A DNA stretch of 64,000 nt from Chrysemys picta bellii (GCF_011386835.1 NC_088797.1:90282264-90346263); one strand, 5' to 3'. Shown: positions 10,991-23,883, counted from the stretch's first letter. Notes: generated from the sequence alone by a model not told the origin. Made by a program: numbers and translations.

Positions 10991-11371
10991 CAAGTCCCTC
11001 TGTCACTCAACCCCATGTCCCCCTTCCCAGTCTCTCCATTGCCTCCCCATAACCTGACCTGCCTCCCTGTAACCTGACCTCCCAACCCTTGTCCTCTATT
11101 GTCACCACTTCTTCCACCCCAATCATCCTCCCAACAAACAATTGCTCATGTAGTTTATTTTCTTGTCAAAAAATAGTTTTGTGCATTCTGAATATTCTGC
11201 TGTGCTCAGATTACATTGCCCCAGAGTTAAAAAAAAGCCCTTTGAAAGAGGCAGATTGGAGGAATATTCCTGCTTTTTTAAATTTCCTATTTCTGTCCTG
11301 GGCCAGATTTGATATACAGTGCATGAGATGGTGCTCAGATCAGGTGACAATAACATCTCCTTGGAGCTATG
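10991..11371. other. Unassigned sequence
   Basis: No gene or repeat recognised between the GC-rich block and the CR1 copy. Confidence 0.45.
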
Positions 11372-12603
11372 CAGGCTGATAAAGTTTGCGGATGACACAA
11401 AGTTGGGAGGTATTGCCAAATCGGAGAAAGATCGGGATATCCTGCAGGGAGATTTGGATGACCTTGTAAACTGGAGTAATAGTAATAGGATGAAATTTAA
11501 TAGTGAGAAGTGTAAGGTTATGCATTTAGGGATAAATAACAAGAATTTTAGTTATAAGCTAGGGACGCATCAGTTGGAAGTAACGGAAGAGGAGAAGGAC
11601 CTCGGAGTCCTGGTTGATCGCAGGATGACTATGAGTCGGCAATGTGACGTGGCCATGAAAAAAGCTAATGCGGTCTTGGGATGCATTAGGCGAGGTATTT
11701 CTAGTAGGGATAAGGAGGTGCTGGTGAGACCTCATTTGGAGTACTGTGTGTAGTTCTGGTCTCCCATGTTTAAAAAGGATGAAATCAAACTGGAACGGGT
11801 ACAGAGAAGGGCCACTAGGATGATCCGAGGAATGGAAAATCTGTCGTATGAAAGGAGACTCGAGGAGCTCGGTTTGTTTACCTTAACCAAAAGAAGGCTG
11901 AGGGGGGATATGATTGCTCTCTTTAAATATATCAGAGGGATAAATACCAGGGAAGGAGAGGAATTATTTCAGCTCAGTACTAATGTGGACACGAGAACGA
12001 ATGAATATAAACTGGCCGTCGGGAAGTTTAGGCTTGAAATTAGATGAAGGTTTCTAACCATCAGAGGGGTGAAGTTTTGGACCAGCCTTCTGAGGGAAAC
12101 AGTGGGGGCAAAAGACCTCTCTGGCTTTAAGATTAAGCTTGATAAGTTTATGGAGGGGATGGTTTGATGGGATAAAGTGATTTTAGTCAATAGGTCAATA
12201 ACGTGCCATCACTGGTAATTAGCAACAATGGTCAATGATGGGATATTAAAAGTTACTACAGAGAACTTTTTCCAGAGGGTCTGGCTAGAGAATCTTGCCC
12301 GCATGCTCGGGGTTCAGCTGATCGCCATATTTGGGGTCGGGAAGGAATTTTCCTCCAGGGTAGGTTGGCAGAGGCCCTGGAGGTTTTTCGCCTTCCTCCG
12401 CAGCATGGGGCAGGGGTCGCTTGCTGGAGGATTCTCAGCTATTTGAAGTCTTTAAATCATGATTTAGGGACTTCAACAGCTGAGTCAAGGGAGAGAATTC
12501 TTCCGGGAGTGGGTGGGTCAGCTTTTGTGGCCCGCATCATGCAGGAGGTCAGACTAGATGATCATAATGGTCCCTTCTGACCTTAGAGTCTATGAGTCTA
12601 TGA
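11372..12603 (+). mobile_element. CR1 LINE, 5'-truncated at the reverse-transcriptase active site
   Basis: A 1.2-kb CR1 3' portion on the plus strand. It starts almost exactly at the catalytic FADD box (11385-11396, KFADDTKLGG), so the upstream half of the reverse transcriptase is missing. The ORF2 C-terminus follows in one frame: NSEKCKVMHLG, EKDLGVLVDRRMTMS, RRATRMIRGMENLSYERRLE, TRTNEYKLAVGKFRLEIR. In-frame stops at 11751-11753 and 12045-12047 replace the expected Gln and Arg codons, each explained by a C-to-T change. The 3' UTR ends GACCTTAGAGTCTATGAG and a short AGTCTATG tail at about 12585-12603. There are no frameshifts before the second stop, so this copy is younger than the other CR1s here. 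Confidence 0.95.
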
Positions 12604-13830
12604 GGTCCTGTGATACAGTGGCAGTTTTCCAGATTGTTAACCTCCCTGTGTGCAGGCACTGTGTAGTGTATTTGAACTGCTTGACACGTGCCTACCTTTT
12701 TCAAATAATATTTTAATTTGATTTCTCCCAAAGGGTTGTTGGGTGCTATGCACTCTACTGGGGTAACCCTTGCGTATCTGAGACCCTGGGACAATGACCT
12801 GAGCTGTGGTTTAATCTCTTTCTATATGCAACAAATCATTGCCAAAATGTGTCAATCTTAAGAAAAAGCTGGATTTTTTATCTGGGGTCTAAAACTCAGG
12901 AATCCCTTGGTCAAACAGCCTCAAATTTGGATCACTGACTTGAACACAAGTCTCCTTACATTGTACTCCCAAACCCTTAGAACTTTTGTCAGTGGCTGGT
13001 TACAACACCTACGTACATTGATGAATACTTCCCAGGAAAACCTCTCCAATCTTATTTTCTCTTTTTATCATGCATTCGGTAAACCTTGCGATTAATGCAT
13101 AAAATTTACATTTAGAAAACTGGCATTCAGAAATTGCATTAATTAGCAAACATTAAAAATTCCCCCCAAAACACACAGATTCAGCATTTCAGCGTGATTT
13201 TTTTAATTACTTCAAGAAGATTCAAACTCTAAAAATGCATGGATGTGTCAGTGTCAGTGAGAGTCACATGCAGGATGGAGGGAAAAACAGACCACTTGAA
13301 GATTCTAGAGATAAATGTTTAACTATGCATACTCTTAATATGGTGGTACATTCTTTAGTTCAAGGGGGCTTTGGTTCCTGATTTGGGCCTCTAGATGCTA
13401 CTACAATAGAAATGATTAATAATCATAATATATTTTACTGGTTACCTTTGCCATTTTAGGCAGGCAAATCTACTGTCCTACTAATCAAACATATATTTTC
13501 AGACAGTTTGAATCATGCACATTGTTCTCTCCCTCTTGATGAATTTGTGAGCAAAGAGGTTAAAACACCTGATTATGAATTTCAATTAGAAAAACATGTC
13601 TAATTATATTTAAAGGGTATTTTGCCATTTTTGTAAGTGCCCGGTGGCAGGGACAGTCTATTTAATAAATACTGGTATTGTATGGTGGAGCTGTGACTCC
13701 TGATTTGGAGACACTAGGTTCTATTGCAATTAAAAGTAATAAACCTCAGATGAGATTTGGTTTGCAAATCCAAAACCAGGGCTGGTTCAGACCAGTGTTA
13801 GTCTGCCCTTAGACTTGAGACTAAGCTATC
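12604..13830. other. Unassigned AT-rich sequence
   Basis: No gene, exon or named repeat seen. It ends at the left target duplication of a PLE insertion (13831-13843). Confidence 0.5.
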
Positions 13831-13893
13831 CATTAATGTTTCAAAAGAAGAACAGGAGTGCTTGTGGCACCTTAGAGACTAACAAATTTATTT

Positions 13894-13931
13894 GAGCATA
13901 AGTTTTCGTGGGCTACAGCCCACTTCTTCAG
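13894..13931 (-). ncRNA. Minimal hammerhead-ribozyme-like motif (left arm)
   Basis: Minus strand: CTGAAGA (the CUGANGA box), stem II GTGGG/CCCAC around a CTGTAG loop, then CGAAA. After the GAAA box the reading is ACTTATGCTC, where related copies have GCTTATGCTC, so helix III is weakened. All other core bases are present. Such tiny helix III motifs are described for PLEs and thought to act as dimers. Confidence 0.55.
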
Positions 13932-13955
13932 ATGCATAGAATGCATAGAATGCAT

Positions 13956-13993
13956 CCGAAGAAGTGGGCCGTAGCCCACGAAAGCTTATGCTC
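13956..13993 (+). ncRNA. Minimal hammerhead-ribozyme-like motif (right arm)
   Basis: Plus strand: CCGAAGA, stem II GTGGG/CCCAC, then CGAAAGCTTATGCTC. The conserved U of the CUGANGA box is C here, which should impair cleavage. Helix III would be only GC/GC with a TTAT loop. Confidence 0.5.
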
Positions 13994-14093
13994 AAATAAA
14001 TTTGTTAGTCTCTAAGTGCCACAAGTACTCCTGTTCTTTTTGCGGATACAGACTAACATGGCTGCTACTTTGAAACCTGTCATTAATGTTTCA

Positions 14094-17000
14094 GAGTCCT
14101 CCAAGGATAAATATTGTCCAGCCAAGAACCAATATGTTTTTAGCCTGGTGAAACATTACTTTGCCAGATGAAACACTACCTTGTTTCTCAGTACAGTGGT
14201 TCCTAAATGCTCCTTCCCTCTGTCATCACAGGAAATCTTTGCTATTTAGGCAGTCTAGAGCAGCTATAACACGAAGAAAGGAAGCAAAAGTGCCAGCACT
14301 AGAAGTCATGCTCCAAATCTGACAACATAAAGAATTTTTGTAGTATTATGCAAGGGTCTGATGAAGGCTAAGAGAACTTTTTCTCCTCAATCACTATTCA
14401 GTCATTCCAGAGTTAAGTTTCCATTATCCTAAATATAAACATATAACAGAATGCGGAATTAGCCTTTCTGGGACAGAATGGGAAGGATAAAACACCACAG
14501 CCCTTCTTCCCATTGCAGCATGAATACCAATAGCAGTGGCATGGAAATCTACCCACATATCTACACTCCATTAAATGGCTCCAGAAGGACTAGGAAATTC
14601 TATTGATGGAAAAGCTGACTCTCAACAAAAAAAACACTCAGGCTTGCTCTACACTAGGAATGTCATAGGCAGATATATAGTAAACTGTTACGGATAAAAA
14701 TATATTTTATTTTGTGCACTGTTTCCCTGAAAAGAATACATCTACAATCTAAACAAAAATAGACATAACAGAGACGCATTCTTCCCCAGGCTATTTAAAT
14801 CATTAGGCATTCAAATCCCAATTTCTTAAATTATTTGAAAACTCCTCCCTTGTGTTTATCATTAATGGAGAACACAGGACAATATACATGAAGCAGAGAG
14901 GTTAATTGATGGCTAAGTTTTAAGTGATCGTCAACATGGATACAATTATACATTAAATAAAGCAAACCATGCAACAACAGAAGCAGAAATATTTTTGCCA
15001 TAGTCATAAATGCATTTATGCAAAGTAGTAAATATTAAATCCAGTGATGTACACTTGACATTTCCATGCTATTCATAGTGAACATGCACAATTAGGTTTT
15101 TGAATTGAAGTCTAAGTATTCATTTTAATGAAGTACTGTCTGTTGGGAAAAAAATCAGAGAACTTAATGTTTTTTCTGTATTTAATTTAAGGCCTAATAC
15201 AATTATATGTTCTTCTAATTTTCAAAAATAGCAATTTATGACTTTATGCTAGTTGCTTATTCAGTGAACTGATGCAAGGGTATTTTTTTTAATGGATTCT
15301 AAAAATCAAAATATGTCTACTACATTATAATTTTACAATGTTTAAATATACAGTTTGAATGTATTTATTTTATAAGCAATGATTTCAATTTATTGTGACA
15401 TGTTACGATAAGTGGACTCAGTATTATAACCAGTTCTGATTCAAGGATTACTGACCTTGAGGGGGATGGGGTGTCTTCCCTTGTAGGGGGCGATATACAG
15501 GAGAGTTGAAACTGTTCACAAAATTTCATGAATTTGCACTGTGCAACTTCCCAATATACAACTAAGTGCAAATGGCAGCTTCACTTTGAAGACCCCAAAG
15601 ATTTTCAGGAAAAACGGCATCCACCTTGTGCATCCTGGACAGAGGAAATGTCCTCCTGTCCCCCTTTCATGGCAATGCAGTTTTCTTCTGAGTTCCCTGA
15701 GCACCACATGTGCTATATCTGTGACTACAGAGAAAGAAAATAATCAGGTACAGAGGGTGGCATGCCACATAGAGTATCTGTTAGGCTTACTCCAAACCAA
15801 TGGTACCCAGCCAGATAGAATGAGGTGCTTCTGCCGGCATGAGGAAAGAGGGAAAGAACACAGTATGCTGGCAGTCTCTGGCCCATTCCTGGGTAGTATG
15901 GCCCTTTTCTAGCTCTTCCCCTCTCTTTGTTCTGCACTGCACTATTGAGCAGAAGAGGGCATAGGGCACTGAGTAAAAAGTGTGGCAATCCTGTGACAAA
16001 ATATTTTAAGTTTAAAAGAGACATTTAGATTATTAGCCCCTGCGGTTCAGTTGTAATTTAAAAATCTTTAAATGGTCTGAATAGGAAAAATTAACTCTCC
16101 TTAAGGGTAATTTTTCCATTGCTGCTTGAAAATAGTTGAAGAAGCAATTAGATTTCCCATTTTTGTATGCGCAAAACTCCAGTAGGACACTTAAGCAGAA
16201 AAAACAAACAAACCAAAAAACAGAGGGGGAAACTATAGCGAGGTATAAAAATCCCAAGGTCTTTATATGTTAAGAGCTCCATTCTGGTGGGATGGACATT
16301 AAATAGAAATGTGATTTTCTGACATGAAAAAAAGGGGAAATCACTCAATTTATGAAAGTTTGATAAACTTCCAGCAGTAGTTTTTGTCTCTCAGTGAAGT
16401 ATTCATCTAAAATATAAGAGTTAATTTAAGAGCACAGGTGCCATAAGGCACAGAATGTAAACTCGCCACACACCCCTCCCCCAGACAGTCACTACCTCCA
16501 TGTCTCTGAATGTATATAAGCAAGAAAAAGCTGTTTGCAAGAAGCCTTATTGTACATTACACTAATTGACATATACAAGCACAGGGCTAGAAGAACTATT
16601 TTCTTTTTGAAAGATAATTTTTAAAGCCTGTTTATTAAAGTTGGGATTATGTTCTCTAGATGGGCCTGGCCTAGTATGGGCATGCCCAGCATAGGCCTGC
16701 CCATCTACTCAACCAGTATCTTTGCATTTCTGTCTGAAATAACCTCCGTTCCACATGTTTTTGGGGGCTGGGGCAGAAGAGTTACCATGATGGTTTGGAC
16801 AGGGGTATTACCTGTTACCTATACAAATCAATCTGCTTGTTTTTCTCCAGGACAGCGGTGTCAAGAGATTCAAAGTTATATTCTAATGGTGCTTTGGGAG
16901 ATAACTACAACTGATTTAGGAGTGGCTTCAACAGCGTGCAGACCCTATTGAACGGCCTTTTCCCATTTCCTTGACTACTAGGTCTGAGGCGTTTCATATC

Positions 17001-17944
17001 CTCTTCACAGTCTTGGCCAGTCATAGAACAGGAAATCTGTTAAATTTGGAATGCCAGAGGTACCATAAGGAGCTGAAAAAAATCTGTCCTATAACACTCA
17101 GACTGTGTGTTAATCAATGTTGGGAACAAAAAGCACATTGTTCTGCTTTGAGTTTTTCATATTTTTGCACCCCACGTCCTACTTTTTCATCACTGAAACT
17201 GTGATTTGGCAGCAAAACCTTTGAGCTCAAAGAAAATAGTTAAATGTAATCAAACAAACTTGTAAAAATAAAATTCCTCTTTCCCTCCCCTCCTCGCGCC
17301 CCCACCCCCAGTAAAATTTCCATAAAAGCTGCTGGACAAAATGGTGACATTTTGCCCTTTATAGGTGGCTTTGTTCAGTTTTAGACCTAACTGCAGCAAT
17401 GGCAAAGTTTGGGACCATCGGTAATAGATAAGGTGGTATGTTTCTTTGCTGCAGAGACTGAAGCATAAAGACCCTTGTTTTTTCTGCAGAAATAAAATAA
17501 GGTGACAAAATAGTTTGTCATAAATATTAAGAACATTTAAAGCAAAGCTATTCAGCAAAAGAGATTTTTTTCATTTAATCTTTCTGAAATTAAAAATAAA
17601 TGCCAAATTAGTTAGGAACATTTCTCAAGTGAATTGTTATGAGAGTGAAATAATGGGATATATTCAAGTATTCCTTTTTAAATTATGGTGTCTGTCTGAT
17701 TTTTTTAGTATTAATGTGTTTTTAAACAGATGTTCCATAGTAAAAAGGAAGCAAGAACATCATTTTTACAAGAATTCACAGTGGGCCAACTATATTTTTG
17801 GTTTAGGTCCACTGGCCTCATGGGTCATAGATACTAGAGAGAAATTAGGTTCAATGTACCCAAAAGAGATGGTAGAGACATATTTGGGGAAGGATGTATT
17901 TTGGATTCAATCAATATATCGGAATAAATAAACTTAGATCCAGG
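14094..17944. other. Unassigned AT-rich sequence
   Basis: Nearly 4 kb without a gene or named repeat. Open frames up to about 120 codons (for example 15541-15912) show no domain, no splice context and no homology I recognise. Confidence 0.5.
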
Positions 17945-18251
17945 ATCCTGCTTTAGGTCCTGATTCAGTAGGGTATTTAAGTATGTAGCACACTTGAAGT
18001 ACTTAGGCCATGATTCAGGAAAGTAATTGAGTCCCTTTTCAGGAAAGCACTTAGATAGAAAATTAACTTTGCATGTGCTTATGTCTAATTAACTTCAGTG
18101 GGAGTTAAGCATGTGCTTAAAATTAAGCAGATAGTTAATTTACTAGGGATGCTTTTCTGAATAAGGAACACATGTAGTCCTGTTGATTTTGATGGGTCTA
18201 GACACATGCTTGCTGAATTGAGGCCTTAGGGCCCACTCATTCTGAAGGCAA
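17945..18251. repeat. Foldback repeat with CATGTGCTTA arms
   Basis: Left arm material AGGAAAGCACTTAG and TTTGCATGTGCTTATG (18040-18083) is complementary in order to GTTAAGCATGTGCTTAAAAT and GATGCTTTTCTGAATAAG (18104-18165). TTAACTTCAGTGGGAGTTAA forms the tip. A noncoding hairpin-type short transposon of the family seen at 32490 and 37226. Confidence 0.5.
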
Positions 18252-18964
18252 TATTTTGCCATTGATTTCCATGAGAGTAAGATCAGGCCCTTAGAATCTG
18301 TTATATTGTGTTTTTGTCCTGGGAGGATGAAAGACAAACTGCATTACTAAAATGTCAATCCTCTATTCACTGAGTATTTTAGTATATAAATATGCTATAG
18401 GTTAGAGAGTGAAAGCTGATTACCTGAGAACTCCGAGATCTCTCTATGCTCTGTTTATAGCATCTAGCCAGTTCTGCAATTCAATGTGAATTTATTTTGC
18501 CTTCCTTTCAGTCATCAGGTTCTGGCCACTGCTGAAGGATGGATATTATTCTAATGAGATATGGATACTATTATGTCCTTTCAAGAAACATGCTGGGATG
18601 ATGAATGCCAAACTGAAACCCGCATGGAACTGGCAAATAATTTTCAATTATTTTAATAACAGTGCAGTTATTTTATGATCAATTGAGTTCAATTCATGTG
18701 GAAATATTAATTCTGACATTTGTATTTTCTGAATACTATATTTAGAAGATACATGACAAACTAAACAAATAATAAAGTAGTAATTGGGAACCTCAGTGTA
18801 CATCTCAGACAGAAAGAAAATGAGAGAGAGAAATATCATCTAATATACAATGGCTTTTAAACATTATGAAATTTTATTTGTAGAGCTAGGCAGCAATACC
18901 GTTGTGACCCTAAGAGCATCTCTATGCCAGAAGGGGAGGGGATCCCTCCTATCTAGCAGTGAGT
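18252..18964. other. Unassigned sequence
   Basis: No gene or repeat recognised. Confidence 0.45.
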
Positions 18965-19362
18965 TCATAGAATCATAGAATATCAAGGTTGGAAGGGACC
19001 TCAGGAAGTCATCTAGTCCAACCCCCTACTCAAAGCAGGACCAATCCCCAACTAAATCATCCCAGCCAGGGCTTTGTCGAGCCTAACCTTAAAAACCTCT
19101 AAGGAAGAAGATTCCACCACCTCCCTAGGTAACCCATTCCAGTGCTTCACCACCCTCCTAGTGAAAAAGTTTTTCCTAATATCCAACCTAAATCTCCCCC
19201 ACTGCAACTTGAGACCATTACTCCTTGTTCTGTCATCTGGTACCACTGAAAATAGTCTAGATCCATCCTCTTTGGAACCCCCTTTCAGGTAGTTGAAAGT
19301 AGCTATCAAATCCCCCCTTATTCTTCTCTTCTGCAGACTAAATAATCCCAGTTCCCTCATCC
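18965..19362 (-). mobile_element. CR1 LINE, severely 5'-truncated
   Basis: The CR1 3' tail (TCATAGAATCATAGAAT) is at 18965-18981, followed by the conserved 3' UTR. The minus strand at 19052-19360 stays open for 102 codons of ORF2 C-terminus ([36 protein letters not shown]). Only the last fragment of the protein is left, without reverse-transcriptase or endonuclease residues. Similar to the copy at 4086 but with an unbroken frame. Confidence 0.93.
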
Positions 19363-20710
19363 CTCAGCCCAACTCACTGTTGATATAATCATTATGTAAA
19401 AGGTGTTCTGTAATATGTCATTGGAAAACTAATAACTTACTCATCACTGATATTCTTGTGTAGTGTATATATTGTCAACCTGCAAAGGATTATGCAGACC
19501 TGCTAGAATTATGATTAAAACGTGACTTCTTGAATGTATATAAATTGGTCACAAATTGCTTAAAGACAAAGAATAGCACATTTTCCTGTCAGGCAAACAA
19601 AGTCCTCAGGAGAGCAATTAGAGAAAAAGTGATCACTTAACTAAATCAATGGGGGATGACACCCTCCCCCACAGGAAGCCTTAGCCTTCCTGCCTCTTGA
19701 AACTGGGTCAATGGACTTTGAGAGAGATACTTTTCAAAAATGTATTGGAGTCTAAAGTCAGGGGCAGAGAACCCCTAAATTATCCTTCACCTGTGGAGAC
19801 AAGGAAGATGAGTGCCTTGGATTCTGTGGGAAGCCTGATGAAGAGCTTGTCAGCCATTGCTGGAAAAGGAAGATTGGTGAGGAAACTACCTTGAACAAAG
19901 ACTGTAGTTTGTTAGGTCTTAGACATTGGAAAGCATACTTTTACTTTTGTTTGTTTGTAAACTTTTCTATCTTTATCCCTTATATTTGAACTCATTAAAA
20001 ACCTCTCATTTTGTTGGAATAAATTTGTTATACTTTTTATCTAAATAAACCCAGTGCTTTGATGAAATTGAAATTATTGTTAACTCCAGTCAAGATAAAC
20101 AAGCTGCTGTTTCTGTCTCTTTAAAGGAGCAGTGAACTTAATAACTTCAGTGAATGTTCCAGTAGAGAGTTGGGCTATGTCTACACTGTCAAGTGTTTTC
20201 ACCAAAAGTTATACCACTTTTATTAAAGCACTGTAATTAAACCACTGTTGCATGTCCACACTAGCTCCTTGTGTCACTGGAGTGCATCCACACTAGCAGC
20301 TTTTGCAACAACACAGAGAGCAGTGCACTGTGGTAGCTACCCCACTGTGCAACTGGACGCAGGGTGCTTTGGGAAGGATTTGCAATGCCTCATGGGAGGG
20401 CATGTACAGCATCACATGATGCAGGTTTCTCAATCCCATTGTCCCATGGACATCCTACTAGATTGCCAGCTGCTTTTCAACTGCAGTGTGTGTGTGTGTG
20501 GGGGGGGGGTGGAGTGTGTGACAGGTAGCATGTGTGTATGGGGGTGGGGGCGGGAAGACAGACAGTGTGTGTTGAGGGAGAGTGAGTATGTCGGCATGCT
20601 GTCTCGTAAATTCAGACAGCCGCTGTAAGCAACCAGTCCTGAGGCCGGGGGGTGGAGGGGAACCCCGACATCAGCCCCTGCCTTCCTCACTAGCAGGGCA
20701 CAGCACAGAG

Positions 20711-20812
<102 letters not shown>

Positions 20813-21043
20813 CCACCCACCTCTTCCTGCCTGCCTCTGTGTTCATATTGTGGGAGACAGCAGGAGCTTTGCATGTTAATGATTTGCATTTTGTGTCCCA
20901 GAGCAGAGCACCACAGTACACCAGCTGTCAGAAAGAGCTTTGAAAGGGGAGGGGCACATGCCTGCAGGGCTGCTAAATTCAAAACAATGAGCAGGCATTG
21001 TGGGACACATCCGGAGGCCAAGTACAGTAATAAAAGAAAGTAA

Positions 21044-21284
21044 GGCTGGGTCTACACTACCCGCCTGAATCGGCGGGTAGAAATCGACCTCTCGGGGATC
21101 GACGCTCTTACTCCACCAGCGGAGGTGGGAGTAAGTGCCGTAGATGGGAAGCCGCAGAGGTCGATTTTGCCGCCGTCCTCACAGCGGGGTAAGTCGGCTG
21201 CGATATGTCGAATTCAGCTACGCTATTCACGTAGCTGAATTTGCATATCTTAAATCGATCCCCCCCCGTAGTGTAGATGTAGCC
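21044..21284. mobile_element. Short Harbinger element nested in the outer one, TAA duplication
   Basis: A 241-bp element with ends GGCTGGGTCTACACTAC and GTAGTGTAGATGTAGCC, flanked by TAA at 21041-21043 and 21285-21287. This 3-bp TWA duplication is typical of PIF-Harbinger. The interior is rich in CG and TCGA motifs and noncoding. Confidence 0.9.
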
Positions 21285-21806
21285 TAAGGTGTTTACACTG
21301 CCACTACAGCGCTAATGCCTCACCGCAAAAAGCCTTATGACGCTCGTTGGGGTGGTTTTATTACAGTGCTGCAACTAAGGAGGTTCAGCACAAAAAGTGG
21401 CTTTGCAGTGTGTACACCTGTGCTGTTTCAGCGCCAAAAACTGCCTTTTGGCAAAAAAACTTGGCAGTGTAAACAAGGGCTAGGACACTGCAGAGAGACA
21501 GTTTTGGGGAAATTCAGGACTGGGTAGGTGTTGGGATCATTCCACAAAAAGTAAGTTGACCGTGGAACCAGGGTGTGATCTGCATGCTCGTATGCTGACT
21601 GTTGGTGTCCAGACTGTGAGTCACAGCAGCATAGTATTTAAGACATCCAGAATTGCATGGCAGGTGGTGATACAATCCCTTACTGGTCTGGGTTGAGCCT
21701 CAAAAATTTACAACATTCAATTAAAATTAAAAGTTGAATGAAAGGGAACTGTTGAGGAGCCCAGAATACTGCAATATTGACTTTCCATTCCTCCTCATAA
21801 TTCACT

Positions 21807-22024
21807 AGGGGCCAGATTTTCAAAAGAGTTTAGCATCCAGCAAAAAAGCTGGGCAAAAGTTCCCTCTCCATTAACATCAAGGGTCCGAATTTCAACAATT
21901 TTAAACTACAATTGTGGCCAGGTTTTCAAAGCCACTCAGTTCCTGTTTGGGCACTTAAATGAGGGGGCTACATTTTCACCCAGCTTCTCCAGAGCTACTG
22001 AGCACTTTAGAAATTCTGGCCTTA
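21807..22024. mobile_element. Short inverted-repeat element with GGCCAGATTTTCAAA ends
   Basis: Starts AGGGGCCAGATTTTCAAA and ends GAAATTCTGGCCTTA, imperfect inverted ends around about 190 bp. A similar half occurs at 40748 (TTGGGGCCAGATTTTCAAA). No target duplication seen; the class is uncertain. Confidence 0.4.
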
Positions 22025-22991
22025 GATTATGAGAGATTCCACTTCCATTGTATTGTTTTGAGTACATATAGACATATGTATGTTAAGTTTTTAAAACTCT
22101 TGCTGTAATAAATGCAAGAAGTAGACATGGGGAGTGTCAATTTTTTAAAAATTGCTTTTAATTTTGCATCCTCAAATCTAAAAATTGCTTCTAATCTTGC
22201 ATCCACAATCAGTTGTGGGCCAAGAAGATAGTTGGATATCTAAATATTATCTAATTCTGCTTGCAAACCACATAGATGTCTACGTTTGTAGCTGTAGTTG
22301 ATTGCAGATTCACAAATCTTGGCACAAAATTATAGCCTGGATTGAGACGTCCTTAAAAAAGTTGCAAAATGTTTGTCTTTCAATATTGTCCTTTTATGAG
22401 ACCATTGTTGTTGGTAGCTGTTGTCATGAAATTGCTGCAAGGAAATTTATATGCCAGAAACGGTGTAAGAGGACCTGTCTGGGGGAGAGAAAAACAACAA
22501 CCTCTTGACCTATTTTTGTTTTGCTGAATGCACCTGCTTGTTTACCTCTTCTCTCTCTCTCTCTTTATATATATATAAAATGAAATTGACCCCTGGATAA
22601 ATGTCCAGCACAAGACCAATATACCACTTAAGTTCTACTTAGGTCATCAAAATAGAGCTTAAATGTTATATAGGTCTTGTGCTGACAGTTTGCACAAGGG
22701 TGAATTTTACTCATGATAGAGAAGACACTGAACTGTATTTTTAACGGGAACTATCCTCTGACCTGTCATTAAAGACAAGGAAACCTCAGAAGTTTTAGTG
22801 GTTAAGGTCAGCTCATCCAAAACCTAGAGGAATTTCCAAACATTTCTCATCCATTTGTTCCCAGGCCCAAATCCCTTCCTCTTCCCCACATTCCTTCTCT
22901 CATCTCCTGGTAATTGGTTACAGGTTGCCTGTCCAGTCAGATATCAGGCTAATAGACCTAATCCTCTGTAACTGCAGGCAGGTTCTTCTAA
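22025..22991. other. Unassigned sequence
   Basis: No gene or named repeat. It ends in TAA immediately before the large Harbinger element. Confidence 0.45.
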
Positions 22992-23337
22992 GGGATGTCT
23001 ACGCTACAAAATTTTATAGAAGTCGATTTTTAGAAATCTATTTTATAGTCGATTTGCATATGTCCCCACTAAGCGCATTAAGTCAGCGGAGCGCATCCTC
23101 ACTACCGTGGCTAGCATCGACTTATGGAGCGGTGCACTGTGGGTAGCTATCCCACAGTTCCCGCAGTCTCCGCTGCCCATTGGAATTCTGGGTTAAGCTC
23201 CCAATGCCTGATGGGGCAAAAACATTGTCATGGGTGGTTTTGGGTACATGTCATCAGTCGCCCCTCCCTCCATGAAAGCAGCAGCAGACAATCATTTCGC
23301 GCCTCTTTTCCTGGGTTACCCGTGCAGACGCCATACC

Positions 23338-23482
23338 ATGGCAAGCCTGGAGCCCGCTCAGCTCACTGTCACCCCTGTTGTTGTGGGCAAGTCTACTGTG
23401 GGGGCTGCTGTGATCCAAGTTGCCAATGCAATCATTGACATTCTGTTATCAAGGGTAGTGACTCTGGGAAATGTGCAGGCCT
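23338..23482 (+). pseudogene. Harbinger transposase, N-terminal piece with internal deletion
   Basis: Starts at ATG 23338 (MASLEPAQLT) and continues in frame to VVVGKSTVGAAVIQVANAI and VVTLGNVQA near 23482, then runs into foreign sequence. In intact relatives a long stretch separates the first ten residues from the GKSTVGAA block, so a further internal deletion is present. The GKSTVGAAVIQV segment is the helical region upstream of the catalytic core. The expected catalytic-core block with the first aspartate does not follow; DNMT3B-derived sequence does. Not functional. Confidence 0.75.
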
Positions 23483-23484
23483 TT

Positions 23485-23883
23485 TTAGATTTTAGGTGCA
23501 TCATATTCCTGTCCTTTGACACTGGAGAAGACGACTTGCAGCGGTACATTCCAGTGCGGTCGGCGCTGAAACACCCCATAGCAATTCTGTGGTGGACACA
23601 TGTAACAGCTCCAGGGCTCTTGCTCTTTTGCCTGGGCCGAGGTACCTTGCCCTACCAGGACCTCCAAGTATTTGACACAGAAGCACCTGCAGCAGCTGGC
23701 ATTGCTACACAGCAGCAGCTTCTTGCCTTCACAGCAGATGATGTAGTAGGACTGGTACCCGTCCTCGTACATGTAGAAGAGCTCCAGGAATCGATCCCTG
23801 CAAGTCTGGCAAAGGCCCCCCTCAAACAGTGGGTGGAATGTGGCTGGGTTTTTTTCTCCTGCATGATAAACAACTGTCTTCAA
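23485..23883 (-). pseudogene. DNMT3B ADD-domain segment (captured, intronless)
   Basis: The minus strand translates, without a stop for 132 codons, into the ADD (ATRX-DNMT3-DNMT3L) zinc-finger module of DNA methyltransferase 3B, which reads unmethylated H3K4 and controls the methyltransferase in the nucleus. Visible landmarks: [20 protein letters not shown] (GATA-like finger), [30 protein letters not shown] (PHD-like finger), PWSCYMC and the tail [13 protein letters not shown]3B wording ([22 protein letters not shown]) rules out DNMT3A. In the family the second finger starts Cys-x-x-Cys-Cys; here the first Cys is Tyr (SYYIICC). Similarity stops right after PKI, before the methyltransferase domain. 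The parent domain spans several exons, yet no intron is present. Lies antisense to the transposase. Confidence 0.88.

Larger units (their letters stand above)
13844..14080. mobile_element. Penelope-like retroelement (PLE) end, inverted pair with 13-bp target duplication
   Basis: Two copies of the same 3' terminal sequence sit head to head around a short GCATAGAAT-repeat spacer (about 13932-13955). The left arm is on the minus strand, the right arm on the plus strand. The right arm runs on through GTTAGTCTCTAAGTGCCACA, ACTCCTGTTCTTTTTGCGG and CAGACTAACATGGCTGCTAC; the left stops earlier. The insertion is flanked by perfect copies of CATTAATGTTTCA at 13831-13843 and 14081-14093, so both arms arrived in one event. 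Each arm holds a hammerhead-like motif, as reported for PLE flanking repeats. PLE assignment follows from that architecture and is an inference. Confidence 0.65.

Noticed and set aside
14346..14376. CTGATGAAGG as another hammerhead core
   Set aside because: No complementary stem II and no GAAA box in the right place.
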